DNA from: Thiomicrorhabdus sediminis
GTDB lineage: Bacteria > Pseudomonadota > Gammaproteobacteria > Thiomicrospirales > Thiomicrospiraceae
Direction of reading: 5' to 3'
Assembly (NCBI RefSeq): GCF_005885815.1
Contig: NZ_CP040602.1
Coordinates: 1,007,630 to 1,071,629, forward strand
Length of the DNA: 64,000 nucleotides
The notes under the pieces were generated by a model. The model worked only from the letters and a program-made list of their open reading frames with translations, ran no database searches and was not told the DNA's origin. A program made the translations under genes and the position numbers. Within the stretch, counting starts at the first letter, position 1. Every line of letters begins with the position of its first letter. Below, piece after piece: positions 28,408 through 36,950 of the stretch.

Positions 28408-28878
28408 ATGATAAAAAATACCTGTTTTTATTGGCAAGCGCAGTTTAAAGTCTCTCTGATTTTAGCGCTGCTATTGATGGTGCTCGGTTATGTGGTTACG
28501 CCGATTTTATTTGCCAGTTTTAATGAACGCCAGGCCGGTGAGTTTGCCGCTGTTTTGTTTAATCTGATAGCAGTGGTGACTGTCCTGCTATTGTTAGGAT
28601 TGTTGGTTATCGCCTTTAAGCTTCGATTGGTTTCACTTAAAACGCATTGGTCTGCGGGGTTGGCTTTTATGCTAATGCTCAGCTTACTGTTTTATTTTGC
28701 GCCGGAAATGGCTTCGATCAAAGTACAAAATTCCATGCAAAATTTAAGGGAATCGCTTGACTGGCCTAGGTTTGCCGCTTTGCATGGAATTTACCAGTTA
28801 GGCTATCTTGTTGTTATTGCTATGTTAATTTTGCAAACCTGGCAAAGTCGTAAAATGATTGAAAAAAGCTGTGCCTAG
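28408..28878 (+). CDS. DUF4149 family membrane protein
   Basis: 156 residues from ATG 28408 with four hydrophobic segments (FKVSLILALLLMVLGYVV, LFNLIAVVTVLLLLGLLVI, AGLAFMLMLSLLFYF, YLVVIAMLIL). The pattern TPILFASFNERQAGEFAAVLF and a late FAALHGIYQLGYL segment match the DUF4149 (TMEM205-like) family, common beside greA or carB in Gammaproteobacteria. The biochemical role is unknown. The longer frame from 28321 would read through the greA terminator and is rejected. Confidence 0.85.
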   Translation: MIKNTCFYWQAQFKVSLILALLLMVLGYVVTPILFASFNERQAGEFAAVLFNLIAVVTVLLLLGLLVIAFKLRLVSLKTHWSAGLAFMLMLSLLFYFAPEMASIKVQNSMQNLRESLDWPRFAALHGIYQLGYLVVIAMLILQTWQSRKMIEKSCA

Positions 28879-28998
28879 GGATAAAAAATATTTATAAGCA
28901 TTTGCTTATTTTCTAACCCCTTTAGGCTTGCAATTTGTTGCGAAAAACGTCAGAATTGAATGGTTAAACGACAAATTAAAACCTCGGAGTTTATTTTA

Positions 28999-29355
28999 AT
29001 GAAACAGTTAACACTAAAAGCATTATTCATTTCTGCTATCGCGGCAATGTCTATGAACACACAAGCAGCAGACGATGTATACGGTCAGTGTATCGCTGAT
29101 GCTGAAACAGTAATTTCAGTAGCTAAGAAAGATGGCGGTACAGCTGCACGTGAAGTTGAGCAGAAAACAGATGTAGCTCAATGTATGGCTGAGCTAGCTA
29201 AGATTGAAGCTAAATACGGTGACAAAACTGTTGCTAGAAACCCATCTTCAGTAATGACTCCAGAAGATCGTGCAGCTTGGGCTAAGCTTTTCGACGCTAT
29301 CGATGCTAAGCAGTACAAAGGTGTTCCATACCTACAGGCTGTATACTACCGTTAA
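28999..29355 (+). CDS. Small secreted protein of unknown function, probably highly expressed
   Basis: 118 residues from ATG 28999, with GGAG 10 nt upstream. The signal peptide (KALFISAIAAMSMNTQA) is probably cleaved at AQA-ADD, leaving about 95 residues. The mature chain has two cysteines (YGQCIADAE, AQCMAELAK) about 40 residues apart that could pair, and is otherwise alanine/lysine-rich and helical. Codon use is strongly biased to GCT/GAT/AAA/GTA, unlike the neighbours and more like dnaK, and a strong terminator follows directly. I do not recognise the family. Confidence 0.82.
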   Translation: MKQLTLKALFISAIAAMSMNTQAADDVYGQCIADAETVISVAKKDGGTAAREVEQKTDVAQCMAELAKIEAKYGDKTVARNPSSVMTPEDRAAWAKLFDAIDAKQYKGVPYLQAVYYR

Positions 29356-29376
29356 TTGGTGGCTATTTAGTCTAAG

Positions 29377-29404
29377 AAAAAACCGGCTCTTAGCCGGTTT
29401 TTTT
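29377..29404 (+). terminator. Intrinsic terminator after the small secreted protein gene
   Basis: AACCGGCT / AGCCGGTT stem with a CTT loop, flanked by A and T runs. The T-run overlaps the region just before the DUF455 gene. Confidence 0.92.
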
Positions 29405-29423
29405 GTTTATAAGGAATTTTATT

Positions 29424-30221
29424 ATGACGCACAATCTTTTTCAGTCTGTTTATGACTGCTTGATGGAACCGGATATTGACCGCAAAATGCAACAGCTATC
29501 GGAACTGTTGAATCTCTGGTCGGAGCAACAATTCAGTTTCGATAAGCTCGATGTGATTCATCGCATTGCCGAACCTGGCAGACCGGAAAAGCCGATTTTG
29601 GTGTCGCCAAAAGATTTACCGCGCCGTCGCTTAGGCTCCGAGGAAGGCCATGCGGCTTTAATGCATTCGATTGCGCATATCGAATTCAACGCCATCAATC
29701 TCGCGCTTGATGCGGTTTATCGTTTTCAGGATATGCCTGAACGGTATTATGGTGATTGGTTGGGCGTGGCTGGTGAGGAATCGTTTCATTTTCAGATGAT
29801 TCGTGAACATCTGGCGCATCTTGGCTATGAATACGGAGATTTTCCGGCCCATAACGGGCTTTGGCAAACCACCTATGAAACCGATCATGACCCGCTGGTA
29901 CGCATGGCGTTAGTGCCCAGAACATTGGAAGCGCGAGGTTTGGATGTGACGCCGCCAATGATCAATAAATTACGTTCTATCGGTGATAAGCGCGGCGTGG
30001 AAATTCTAAAAATTCTGCTGCGAGATGAAATCGGTCATGTCGAAGTCGGTACTCGCTGGTTCCGCTATCTATGCGAGCAACAGAACCTGAATCCTTTTCA
30101 GCAGTTCCAGCATATTATCGAGCACTATTATCATGGTGATCTGAATGGCCCTTTTAATTATGAGGCGCGTCAGCAGGCCGGTTTTTCCGATGATGAAATT
30201 GCCTGGTTGAAAACACTGTAA
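29424..30221 (+). CDS. DUF455 ferritin-like protein
   Basis: 265 residues from ATG 29424 (AAGGA 8-10 nt upstream). The family is DUF455, a ferritin-like four-helix fold. Metal-type motifs are seen: ALMHSIAHIEFNAINLALDA (Glu/His), GVAGEESFHFQMI (EExxxH-like) and LLRDEIGHVEVG (ExxH). These suggest a di-iron or related metal site. The physiological reaction is not established for the family. Its stop codon overlaps the start of the following methyltransferase gene (TAATG), so the two are translationally coupled. Confidence 0.9.
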   Translation: MTHNLFQSVYDCLMEPDIDRKMQQLSELLNLWSEQQFSFDKLDVIHRIAEPGRPEKPILVSPKDLPRRRLGSEEGHAALMHSIAHIEFNAINLALDAVYRFQDMPERYYGDWLGVAGEESFHFQMIREHLAHLGYEYGDFPAHNGLWQTTYETDHDPLVRMALVPRTLEARGLDVTPPMINKLRSIGDKRGVEILKILLRDEIGHVEVGTRWFRYLCEQQNLNPFQQFQHIIEHYYHGDLNGPFNYEARQQAGFSDDEIAWLKTL

Positions 30222-30889
30222 TGAGAGAGAGTCAAAGCTCAACCTTACTGAGCGATAAGCAGCGACAACGTATTCAATTGCGCCATAAGCATTCAATCGA
30301 ACGCTTTGGTTATAGTGCGCAGGCGTTGCTTTGGAGCAGTAAAGAGGTGCAGTTCAAGCGCTTTGAGGTGTTGTCTCAGGTCTTGGCAGAGGGTGGCGAT
30401 ACCGTTTCCGTACTCGATGTCGGTTGTGGTTTTGCCGATCTGTATGATTATTTGCTTGCGCAAGGATTCGCAATCGATTATCAAGGCATAGATTTATCGG
30501 CGGATATGGTACAAAGCGCCAAGTTCCAGCATAAAACCATCAAGGTCGAGCAGGGCGACCTATTCGATTTCAATCCTGCAGAGCAAAGTTACGATTATAT
30601 ATTGCTATCCGGTGCTTTGAATGAGGTGGTTGAATCCACAACTGAACAAGAGACCGAATCAAGCGGTGAATATGCCAAAGCGGTGATTAAGCGAATGTAC
30701 CAGAGCTGTCGCAAAGCGGTAGCGTTTAATCTGTTGGATGCTCGCCATGAATGGATTAGGTCACGCGTTGATCTACAAAGTTTTAAACCGGAAGAAATTG
30801 TCGAGTATTGCCGGATTTTTGCTGATAAAGTCACTTGGCAGGACGATTATCTGGATAATGATTTTACGGTATTTCTTTATAAGGATTGA
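30221..30889 (+). CDS. Class I SAM-dependent methyltransferase
   Basis: 222 residues. The Rossmann-type SAM motif I reads VLDVGCGFADLYDYL. Motif II-like IDLSADMV and an acidic QGDLFDF follow, and then YDYILLSGALNEV. The substrate is unknown. The gene overlaps the DUF455 gene by one base (TAATG) and is 6 bases before the ROK kinase gene, so the three form an operon. Orthologous pairs of DUF455 and methyltransferase are not something I can confirm from sequence alone. Confidence 0.88.
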   Translation: MRESQSSTLLSDKQRQRIQLRHKHSIERFGYSAQALLWSSKEVQFKRFEVLSQVLAEGGDTVSVLDVGCGFADLYDYLLAQGFAIDYQGIDLSADMVQSAKFQHKTIKVEQGDLFDFNPAEQSYDYILLSGALNEVVESTTEQETESSGEYAKAVIKRMYQSCRKAVAFNLLDARHEWIRSRVDLQSFKPEEIVEYCRIFADKVTWQDDYLDNDFTVFLYKD

Positions 30890-30895
30890 ATCACT

Positions 30896-31831
30896 ATGAT
30901 ACGTTTGGGTGTGGATTTAGGCGGCACTAAAATAGAAATCATCGCTTTATTAGTCGATGAATCGCAGCCATTGCACAAAGCCCAAGAGGTGTATCGCAAA
31001 CGTATCGATACGCCGCAAGGTGATTATCGGGCAACGCTGAACGCCATTACTCAACTGGTTTTGCAAGCCGAACGTGATCTGCATAACCATGATGAGTTCG
31101 ATATGAAAGGGATGCAGACGCGAATCGGTATCGGTATTCCCGGAGCCATCTCATCGAAAACCGGTCTGATTAAAAACGCCAACTCGGTCTGTTTGATTGG
31201 TCAGGATTTACAGGGCGATTTGCAACGAAGTTTGCGCCAGACGGTACGCCTGGCGAATGATGCCAACTGTTTTACCCTATCAGAGGCCACCGATGGTGCC
31301 GCGCAAGGGTTTAATAGTGTATTCGGTGTCATTATAGGTACCGGTTGCGGTGGTGGCATGGTGCTCAATGGTGAGATTCTCAATGGTGCCAATGCCATCG
31401 GTGGAGAATGGGGGCATAACCCGTTGCCTTGGGCAACAGCAGACGATACTCCTTTAGAGTGTTACTGTGGGCTCAAGGGCTGTTTGGAGACCTATGTGTC
31501 CGGCTCGGGTTTGCAACGTCATTACCAACAGCGTCAAAACCAGTCTTTAAATGCCAAGCAGATCGAGCAATTGGCTCTGGATGGTGATGAGCACGCCAAT
31601 CAGCTGTTAGAGGACTATTGCGTTTGGCTGGCAAAAGGTCTGGCGAGCGTGGTCAATATTTATGATCCGGAAGTTATTGTACTTGGCGGCGGCATGTCGA
31701 ATCTGGATCTGATTTATCAGCGTGTGCCGCATATCTGGCAGCAGTGGATATTTAGTGATGAGGTCAATACTTTATTGAAGCCGCCGATGTATGGCGACTC
31801 CAGTGGTGTCAGGGGAGCCGCCTGGTTGTAG
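30896..31831 (+). CDS. ROK family sugar kinase
   Basis: A 311-residue ATP-dependent kinase of the ROK family, likely acting on a hexose (fructokinase/Mak or N-acetylglucosamine kinase type). The N-terminus has the phosphate motif GVDLGGTKIE. ROK zinc-site residues are present (GEWGHNPLPW followed by CYCGLKGCLE), and a DPEVIVLGGGMS nucleotide motif is near the end. Specificity cannot be fixed. It is the last gene of the DUF455-methyltransferase-ROK operon and is convergent with the cytochrome b gene 6 bases beyond. Confidence 0.93.
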   Translation: MIRLGVDLGGTKIEIIALLVDESQPLHKAQEVYRKRIDTPQGDYRATLNAITQLVLQAERDLHNHDEFDMKGMQTRIGIGIPGAISSKTGLIKNANSVCLIGQDLQGDLQRSLRQTVRLANDANCFTLSEATDGAAQGFNSVFGVIIGTGCGGGMVLNGEILNGANAIGGEWGHNPLPWATADDTPLECYCGLKGCLETYVSGSGLQRHYQQRQNQSLNAKQIEQLALDGDEHANQLLEDYCVWLAKGLASVVNIYDPEVIVLGGGMSNLDLIYQRVPHIWQQWIFSDEVNTLLKPPMYGDSSGVRGAAWL

Positions 31832-31837
31832 AGCGGA

Positions 31838-32497
31838 TTACTGTTTTTCGCTATCGGCAGTATTATCACTGCGCTTGTAACCGTAAATCATCGCTCTGGG
31901 CAGGTTCTGTTTTTCATGTACGCTGCTAAATAGCACTCCAGCAATATGCAGCAATACCAGAAATACGCTGAAGTTGGCAAACAACTCGTGGATTTCTTCG
32001 AGCCATTCGTTTTCATCGTCTTCTTTGCCCTTATGTTCTTCATGCTCATCGTCATCCGCTTGCGCATCGCTGATCAGGTTCGGCGCTTGTAATTCGAGAG
32101 TTTTAATCGAAGCCAAAGGCCCGTGACCTTGTTCTCCGTAAACCATTAACCCGGTCACCCCCGTTACGCTAATGCTGCTTAATAGAGCAATGACCATCCA
32201 ACCCCCCAGCGGGTTATGTCCTATGTAGTGTTTGGCTGTGCCCCCAAGTACACTTTTGGCGTAATTGATGGTGGTTGTTGGAGAATAGATAAATTGACTG
32301 AAACGGGCATATTTCGAACCGATGAGCCCCCAAATAAGCCGTAATGTGATTAAGCTCAAAATCACATAACCGGAATAAGCATGAATCTCGTCCCATTCGT
32401 CACCACTGAGGTAGGAGATTACAAAAAATGTCACTAGGGACCAGTGAAAGGTTCTCACAAATAGATCCCAAACCTTAACTTGATTGTCAGCTGTCAT
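31838..32497 (-). CDS. Cytochrome b561-type (Ni-Fe hydrogenase cytochrome b-like) membrane protein
   Basis: 219 residues from ATG 32497 (AAAGGAG upstream); four membrane spans. Candidate haem ligands are His in RTFHWSL (TM1), EIHAYSGY (TM2) and LLHIAGV (last TM), as in cytochrome b561/b6-like proteins. An unusual feature is a loop between TM3 and TM4 rich in acids and His (DAQADDDEHEEHKGKEDDE), which could bind metal. It follows the VIT transporter gene on the same strand with a 31-base gap. I infer a redox role tied to metal handling; a role with hydrogenase or other partners is possible. Confidence 0.85.
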   Translation of the reverse strand: MTADNQVKVWDLFVRTFHWSLVTFFVISYLSGDEWDEIHAYSGYVILSLITLRLIWGLIGSKYARFSQFIYSPTTTINYAKSVLGGTAKHYIGHNPLGGWMVIALLSSISVTGVTGLMVYGEQGHGPLASIKTLELQAPNLISDAQADDDEHEEHKGKEDDENEWLEEIHELFANFSVFLVLLHIAGVLFSSVHEKQNLPRAMIYGYKRSDNTADSEKQ

Positions 32498-32528
32498 TTC
32501 AGTTCTCCTTTTAACAAAGACGGTTGGC

Positions 32529-33290
32529 CTAACCCGCAGATAATAGATAGTTTTGTAGAACATAGCCGGTTAAAAAAGCCAAGCTGGCAGCACTGCCACC
32601 GGTCAGCAAGGTTTTGATACCGGATTTGAAGATTGGTTGGTGGACATAAAAGCCTTTGACGCTGCCAATCATAAAAAACATCATTGCCGCCAATAAGGAG
32701 CTGTAGAGAAATTGCATATGGATATTTAAACTGGTGATAAACAGCGGTATAAGTGGAATGGTTCCGACCATGACAAACGCGATGAAAGTCGCCAGGGCGG
32801 CTTGTCTGGGGGATTTATCAACGGCTTGTAAGCCATACTCTTCGCGCAGCATGGTTTCGATCCAAAGGTTATCATCGGCGGTAATGGTTGCGACAATTTC
32901 TTCCAATTGATTGCCACTAAAACCTTTTTGCGCGTAAATCTGGCGAACCTCTTCTTTTTCGCCTTCGGGAATCAGTTTGATGTGTTGGGCTTCGGTTTTT
33001 TTCAGATGTTCACGGTATTGCTGTTTGGCCTGATGGGCCTCATAGTTACTGACCGCCATACTAAAGCCATCGGCGATTAAATTGGCAAAACCGAGGATAA
33101 TCGCGACTGTTGCGGAAAACCCGGCACCCACGGCTGCGGAAACTATGGCGAAAGTGGTGACACAGCCGTCAATCCCACCTAATACCGCATCAGAAAACAC
33201 ATTGTCCGCAGAGGTGTTTTGCAGACGTTGAGCCACCGCTTCGGGTTTGTGGCTATGTTCCAATTCGGGTGTTCGTTTTTTATCATTCAT
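32529..33290 (-). CDS. VIT1/CCC1 family Fe2+/Mn2+ transporter
   Basis: A 253-residue membrane protein. The family signature is clear: VLGGIDGCVTTFAIVSAAVGAG in TM1, then LGFANLIADGFSMAVSNYEA in TM2, a Glu-rich cytoplasmic segment (HLKKTEAQHIKLIPEGEKEEVRQIY) that in plant VIT1 binds metal, then three more spans starting ALATFIAFVMVGTIPL. VIT1/CCC1 proteins export Fe2+ or Mn2+ from the cytosol. The gene precedes the cytochrome b gene in an operon. Its upstream DNA has one Fur-like half site (GATAATGAG) that is too weak to call. Confidence 0.94.
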   Translation of the reverse strand: MNDKKRTPELEHSHKPEAVAQRLQNTSADNVFSDAVLGGIDGCVTTFAIVSAAVGAGFSATVAIILGFANLIADGFSMAVSNYEAHQAKQQYREHLKKTEAQHIKLIPEGEKEEVRQIYAQKGFSGNQLEEIVATITADDNLWIETMLREEYGLQAVDKSPRQAALATFIAFVMVGTIPLIPLFITSLNIHMQFLYSSLLAAMMFFMIGSVKGFYVHQPIFKSGIKTLLTGGSAASLAFLTGYVLQNYLLSAG

Positions 33291-33489
33291 AAAATACGCT
33301 CACGGATAATGAGTTGTCTTTAAACCGATAACACATAAGGTTTCGTGTCAGTTTATATAAAAAACGTTTAAAAAACCCGACAACCTAATTTATTAAATTG
33401 CGTTTAATCAATAAAACCGGTTTTTGTTTCGTAACTTTAGCGCGATTGTTAGAATACGGCTTTAATTTTTGAATCGGTCGAGAATAGAT

Positions 33490-33819
33490 ATGAAAGACGT
33501 GCATACGCTGGAAGAGCTGGAAACGCTTAAATATGAGCAGGACGCTTTATTGGTGTTATATGGCGGTAAAGAGTGCGGTGTTTGCCACACGATTAAGCCC
33601 AAGTTGATTGAGTTGGTCAGTGAGCATTATCCGAAGATTCAGATGGTCTATATCGACTGTCATGCCGATACCGGTATCTGTTCTCAGAATTCAGTTTTCA
33701 CCTTGCCGGTGGTGCAGGTGTTTTTTGGCGGGCAGCGTTTTATTGAAGAAGTGCGAAGCTTTAGCGTGCAGAAATTGGTCGATGATATCCAACGACCTTA
33801 TTCTATGATGTTCGATTAA
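33490..33819 (+). CDS. Thioredoxin-fold protein with a CGVC site
   Basis: 109 residues from ATG 33490. The thioredoxin fold is shown by LVLYGGKECGVCHTIKPKL with the redox pair CGVC, and a cis-Pro in FTLPVVQVFFGG. This site differs from the classic WCGPC, so it is more likely a dedicated reductase or disulfide sensor than general thioredoxin. The longer ORF from 33469 starts at TTG and is rejected. A single gene, convergent with the SDR. Confidence 0.88.
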   Translation: MKDVHTLEELETLKYEQDALLVLYGGKECGVCHTIKPKLIELVSEHYPKIQMVYIDCHADTGICSQNSVFTLPVVQVFFGGQRFIEEVRSFSVQKLVDDIQRPYSMMFD

Positions 33820-33833
33820 AGCCTTTTGACGAT

Positions 33834-34703
33834 TTAGCGTTTGCCATCACCACCGGCTTTGATTAATAAAGTATCCAGCCAGCGGGTCGGTAATATACGC
33901 TTGAGAACAGCAAAGACTTTGGTGGGGACGGTGACTCTGTAACGGATTTTCGCTTTGGGTTTTTGCAGTCCGTGTATTAAGCAATCACATACCGCATCGG
34001 GACCGAGGGTAAAAGGAGCGCTCGGGCCAACCGTTTCCAAGCGCTCAATCATCGTCTGATAATTGTTGGCGTGAGCTGACTTGCGCCAGCTAATCCACTG
34101 TTTGAATTGCGCATAGGCGTTTTTTCTAAAATCTGACAGTATCGGACCCGGTTCAATCAAACTTACCTGGATATTGTCTTGTTTCACCTCTATTCGTAAG
34201 GTGTCGGCAAAGCCTTCAATGGCAAATTTACTGGCATTATAAGCACCGCGATACTGCATGGCGGCAAAGCCGAGAATGGACGAGTTATAAAAAATCTTAC
34301 CGAAGCCTTGTTCGCGCATTTGCGCCACCGCCAGATTGGTCAGCTCCTGAGTACCGAATACATTGGTTTCAAATTGGTGGCGCATCGCATCACGGCTTAA
34401 ATCTTCCACGGCACCGGGCAAGCCGAAAGCGCCATTATTGAAGAGCGCATCTAAGTGTCCATCGGCCAATGCTAAAGCGGCTTGAAAACCCTGCTGAATC
34501 GAATCGCTACTGGCCAGATTAATCTCTACCGCTTGCAGGCCTTGTTGCTGAAGTTTTTCTACATCCGCCGGACGGCGACAGCTGGCTATGACTTGATAAC
34601 CGAGTGTTTGCAGGTGCTGGGCGCAATACAATCCAATCCCCGAAGAGCAGCCAGTGATTAAAATGGAACTGGGCGGCATTAAGCGGTGATTGATCTGGCT
34701 CAT
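33834..34703 (-). CDS. Short-chain dehydrogenase/reductase
   Basis: A 289-residue classical SDR. The cofactor motif is TGCSSGIG; NNGAFG replaces NNAG; the catalytic Ser is in NSSILGF and the catalytic pair is YNASK. The C-terminal LKRILPTRWLDTLLIKA segment is membrane-surface-like. It resembles proteins annotated as SDR family oxidoreductases acting on lipids or retinoid-like substrates, but the substrate is unknown. A single gene. Confidence 0.92.
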   Translation of the reverse strand: MSQINHRLMPPSSILITGCSSGIGLYCAQHLQTLGYQVIASCRRPADVEKLQQQGLQAVEINLASSDSIQQGFQAALALADGHLDALFNNGAFGLPGAVEDLSRDAMRHQFETNVFGTQELTNLAVAQMREQGFGKIFYNSSILGFAAMQYRGAYNASKFAIEGFADTLRIEVKQDNIQVSLIEPGPILSDFRKNAYAQFKQWISWRKSAHANNYQTMIERLETVGPSAPFTLGPDAVCDCLIHGLQKPKAKIRYRVTVPTKVFAVLKRILPTRWLDTLLIKAGGDGKR

Positions 34704-34905
34704 ATAAAATCCTGTCTACAAAGTGATAAATGAATGACTGAGATTATAACTTAGTTGCTGGAATACTGAGTTAAACAGCGCTGTAAATTTGCAGTAGGAA
34801 TAAAATTGATGGGTAAGGGCAGAGGGGGATTCGCTTCAAACCTTTGTCAGAAGTGACGGCTAAGGTATTGAAGCGAAAAGAAATGGTATCAAATCAGCCG
34901 TTGAA

Positions 34906-35280
34906 TTAGCTTTGTTGTTCAGCTTGAGCGGCAGCTAGATCCGCGTGAACTTTTTCCATATCCAGTTTGATTAATTCGCCAATTGCTTCTTCAAATGCAT
35001 TGCCAGGAATTGCGCCTGGGTTTGAGAAAACCACGACTTTTTCACGCATAAATACCAAGGTAGGAATTGAACGAACCTGGAACATATTGGCCAGTTGTTC
35101 TTCTTCTTCAACATTGACTTTGCAGAACGCAATCTCTGGGAATTTTTCTGAAACTTCTTCAAAGACTGGGCCAAACTGTTTACAAGGACCACACCATTCA
35201 GCCCAAAAGTCGAAAATGACGATGTCATTGTTGTTAATTGTATCTTCGAATTGTTCAGTTTTTAGATTGATGACAGCCAT
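34906..35280 (-). CDS. trxA: Thioredoxin
   Basis: 124 residues with the classic active site FWAEWCGPCKQF and the cis-Pro loop RSIPTLVFM. It reduces protein disulfides with thioredoxin reductase. Compared with E. coli Trx (about 108 residues) it has a short C-terminal extension (KVHADLAAAQAEQQS) that is Ala/Gln-rich and helical. It lies 103 bases after fumC on the same strand and may be read from its own promoter. Several bacteria have more than one thioredoxin, so trxA is a best guess. Confidence 0.92.
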   Translation of the reverse strand: MAVINLKTEQFEDTINNNDIVIFDFWAEWCGPCKQFGPVFEEVSEKFPEIAFCKVNVEEEEQLANMFQVRSIPTLVFMREKVVVFSNPGAIPGNAFEEAIGELIKLDMEKVHADLAAAQAEQQS

Positions 35281-35383
35281 TTGTCTTCCTTTGTTGATTT
35301 TTGGGTTGTTGGTTTATTGCACTGCTATTGCCGGGATAACGGCAGGCTTCCAATGATTTTATCGAAAGCCTGTGAGATAGATA

Positions 35384-36784
35384 TCAGACCGAAGGATTGC
35401 CGCCTTCGGTTAATAGCGCCGGGTTCAGGTATTGTTTTAGGGTATCTTCATCAAGATCGGTCATCTCCAATGCCACCTCTAAAACAGGTCGACCACTGGC
35501 ATAGGCCTCTTTGGCAATGGCAGCGCCTTTCTCATAGCCTACCACAGTGTTAAGGGCGGTTACCAATATTGGGTTAACATCAAGTGCTTTTTTGATATTG
35601 TCCTGATTGACGCTAAAGCCTTTGATTGCCAAGTCGGCCAGCTGAACCGCGCTGGTTGAGGCAATGTGCAGGCTTTGCGACAGGTTATAAGCAACCATTG
35701 GCAGCATAACATTCAACTGGAAGTTACCCGCCTGAGCACCCACCGTGATTGCGGTGTGGTTACCCATGATCTGTGCCGCAACCATGGCAACCGCTTCCGG
35801 AATTACCGGATTGACTTTACCGGGCATAATCGAGCTGCCAGGCTGTAGTGCCGGTAATTGAATTTCACCAAGACCGGCAAGCGGGCCAGAATTCATCCAA
35901 CGCAGATCGTTGGCGATTTTCATTAAGCTGGCAGCCAAGACATTTAATTGTCCACTTAATTCCAAAGCGCTGTCTTGCGAGCTTAAACCGATATAGAGGT
36001 TATTCATCGGTTTAAAATCGATATCGGTGGCCTGTTTCAAGAATTCGGCAACCTTCGGTCCAAACTCGGCTTCAGCATTGATGCCGGTACCGACGGCGGT
36101 TCCACCCTGCGGTAGCTTTTGAATACGTTTCTGACACTCCAGCAGGCGCTCGATATTGTCATCGATTTGCGCGCGCCAAGCGGAAAGTTCCTGGCTGAAT
36201 TGAATCGGCATCGCATCCATCAGGTGGGTACGTCCGGTTTTCACAATGCCTGCCAGTTCCTGTTCTTTATCAGCCAGGGTAGAGCTCAGATGTTTTAGTG
36301 CCGGAAGCAATTGATTTTCTATCGCCAGTGCCGACGCCACGTGAATCGCCGTTGGAATGACATCATTCGAACTTTGGCTCATATTGATGTCGTCATTCGG
36401 GTGCACTTTGGTGCCGGTAAGCTGTTCGGCCAGATGAGACAGCACTTCATTGGCATTCATATTGGTACTGGTACCGGAACCGGTTTGAAACACATCGACA
36501 GGGAAGTGTTTCAGGTAATCACCATCAATCACCGCCTGCGACGCTTTTTCTATGGCCTCGGCCCGATCCTCGGACATTAGGCCTAATGCTTGGTTGGCTT
36601 GGGCGCAGGCTTTTTTAACATGACATAACGCCTTGATAAAACTTTCCGGCATCGGCATGCCGCTGATGGGAAAGTTATTGACCGCTCTTTGGGTTTGCGC
36701 GCCATATAAAGCATCGGCAGGTACTTCCAAGGTGCCCATGCTGTCTTTTTCAATTCTAAATTCTGTAGCTGTATTTTGAGACAT
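35384..36784 (-). CDS. fumC: Class II fumarate hydratase
   Basis: A 466-residue iron-independent fumarase that interconverts fumarate and malate in the TCA cycle. Motifs are SGTSTNMNANEVL near residue 98, a HLMDAMP segment containing the catalytic His, and the superfamily signature GSSIMPGKVNP. The length equals E. coli FumC (467). In an autotroph of this group it may serve a partial TCA cycle for biosynthesis. The trxA gene follows on the same strand. Confidence 0.97.
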   Translation of the reverse strand: MSQNTATEFRIEKDSMGTLEVPADALYGAQTQRAVNNFPISGMPMPESFIKALCHVKKACAQANQALGLMSEDRAEAIEKASQAVIDGDYLKHFPVDVFQTGSGTSTNMNANEVLSHLAEQLTGTKVHPNDDINMSQSSNDVIPTAIHVASALAIENQLLPALKHLSSTLADKEQELAGIVKTGRTHLMDAMPIQFSQELSAWRAQIDDNIERLLECQKRIQKLPQGGTAVGTGINAEAEFGPKVAEFLKQATDIDFKPMNNLYIGLSSQDSALELSGQLNVLAASLMKIANDLRWMNSGPLAGLGEIQLPALQPGSSIMPGKVNPVIPEAVAMVAAQIMGNHTAITVGAQAGNFQLNVMLPMVAYNLSQSLHIASTSAVQLADLAIKGFSVNQDNIKKALDVNPILVTALNTVVGYEKGAAIAKEAYASGRPVLEVALEMTDLDEDTLKQYLNPALLTEGGNPSV

Positions 36785-36950
36785 AACCGCTGTATTCTTT
36801 TAATTGTGTCCGTCGAGTCAATCGAGGAAAGGAGTGCTAAATACGCCTGTGCAGAGTTAAATCATGGTTAAATAAACTCAGGCAAAAATTTTAGAGATAT
36901 TTTACGCACTTTTGGGATAAAAATACAGGGATCAATCCAACCTATCAGCT

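Noticed and set aside
33291-33489. Possible Fur box upstream of the VIT gene (GATAATGAG)
   Set aside because: Only one half-site is present; the 19-bp palindrome is not recognisable.
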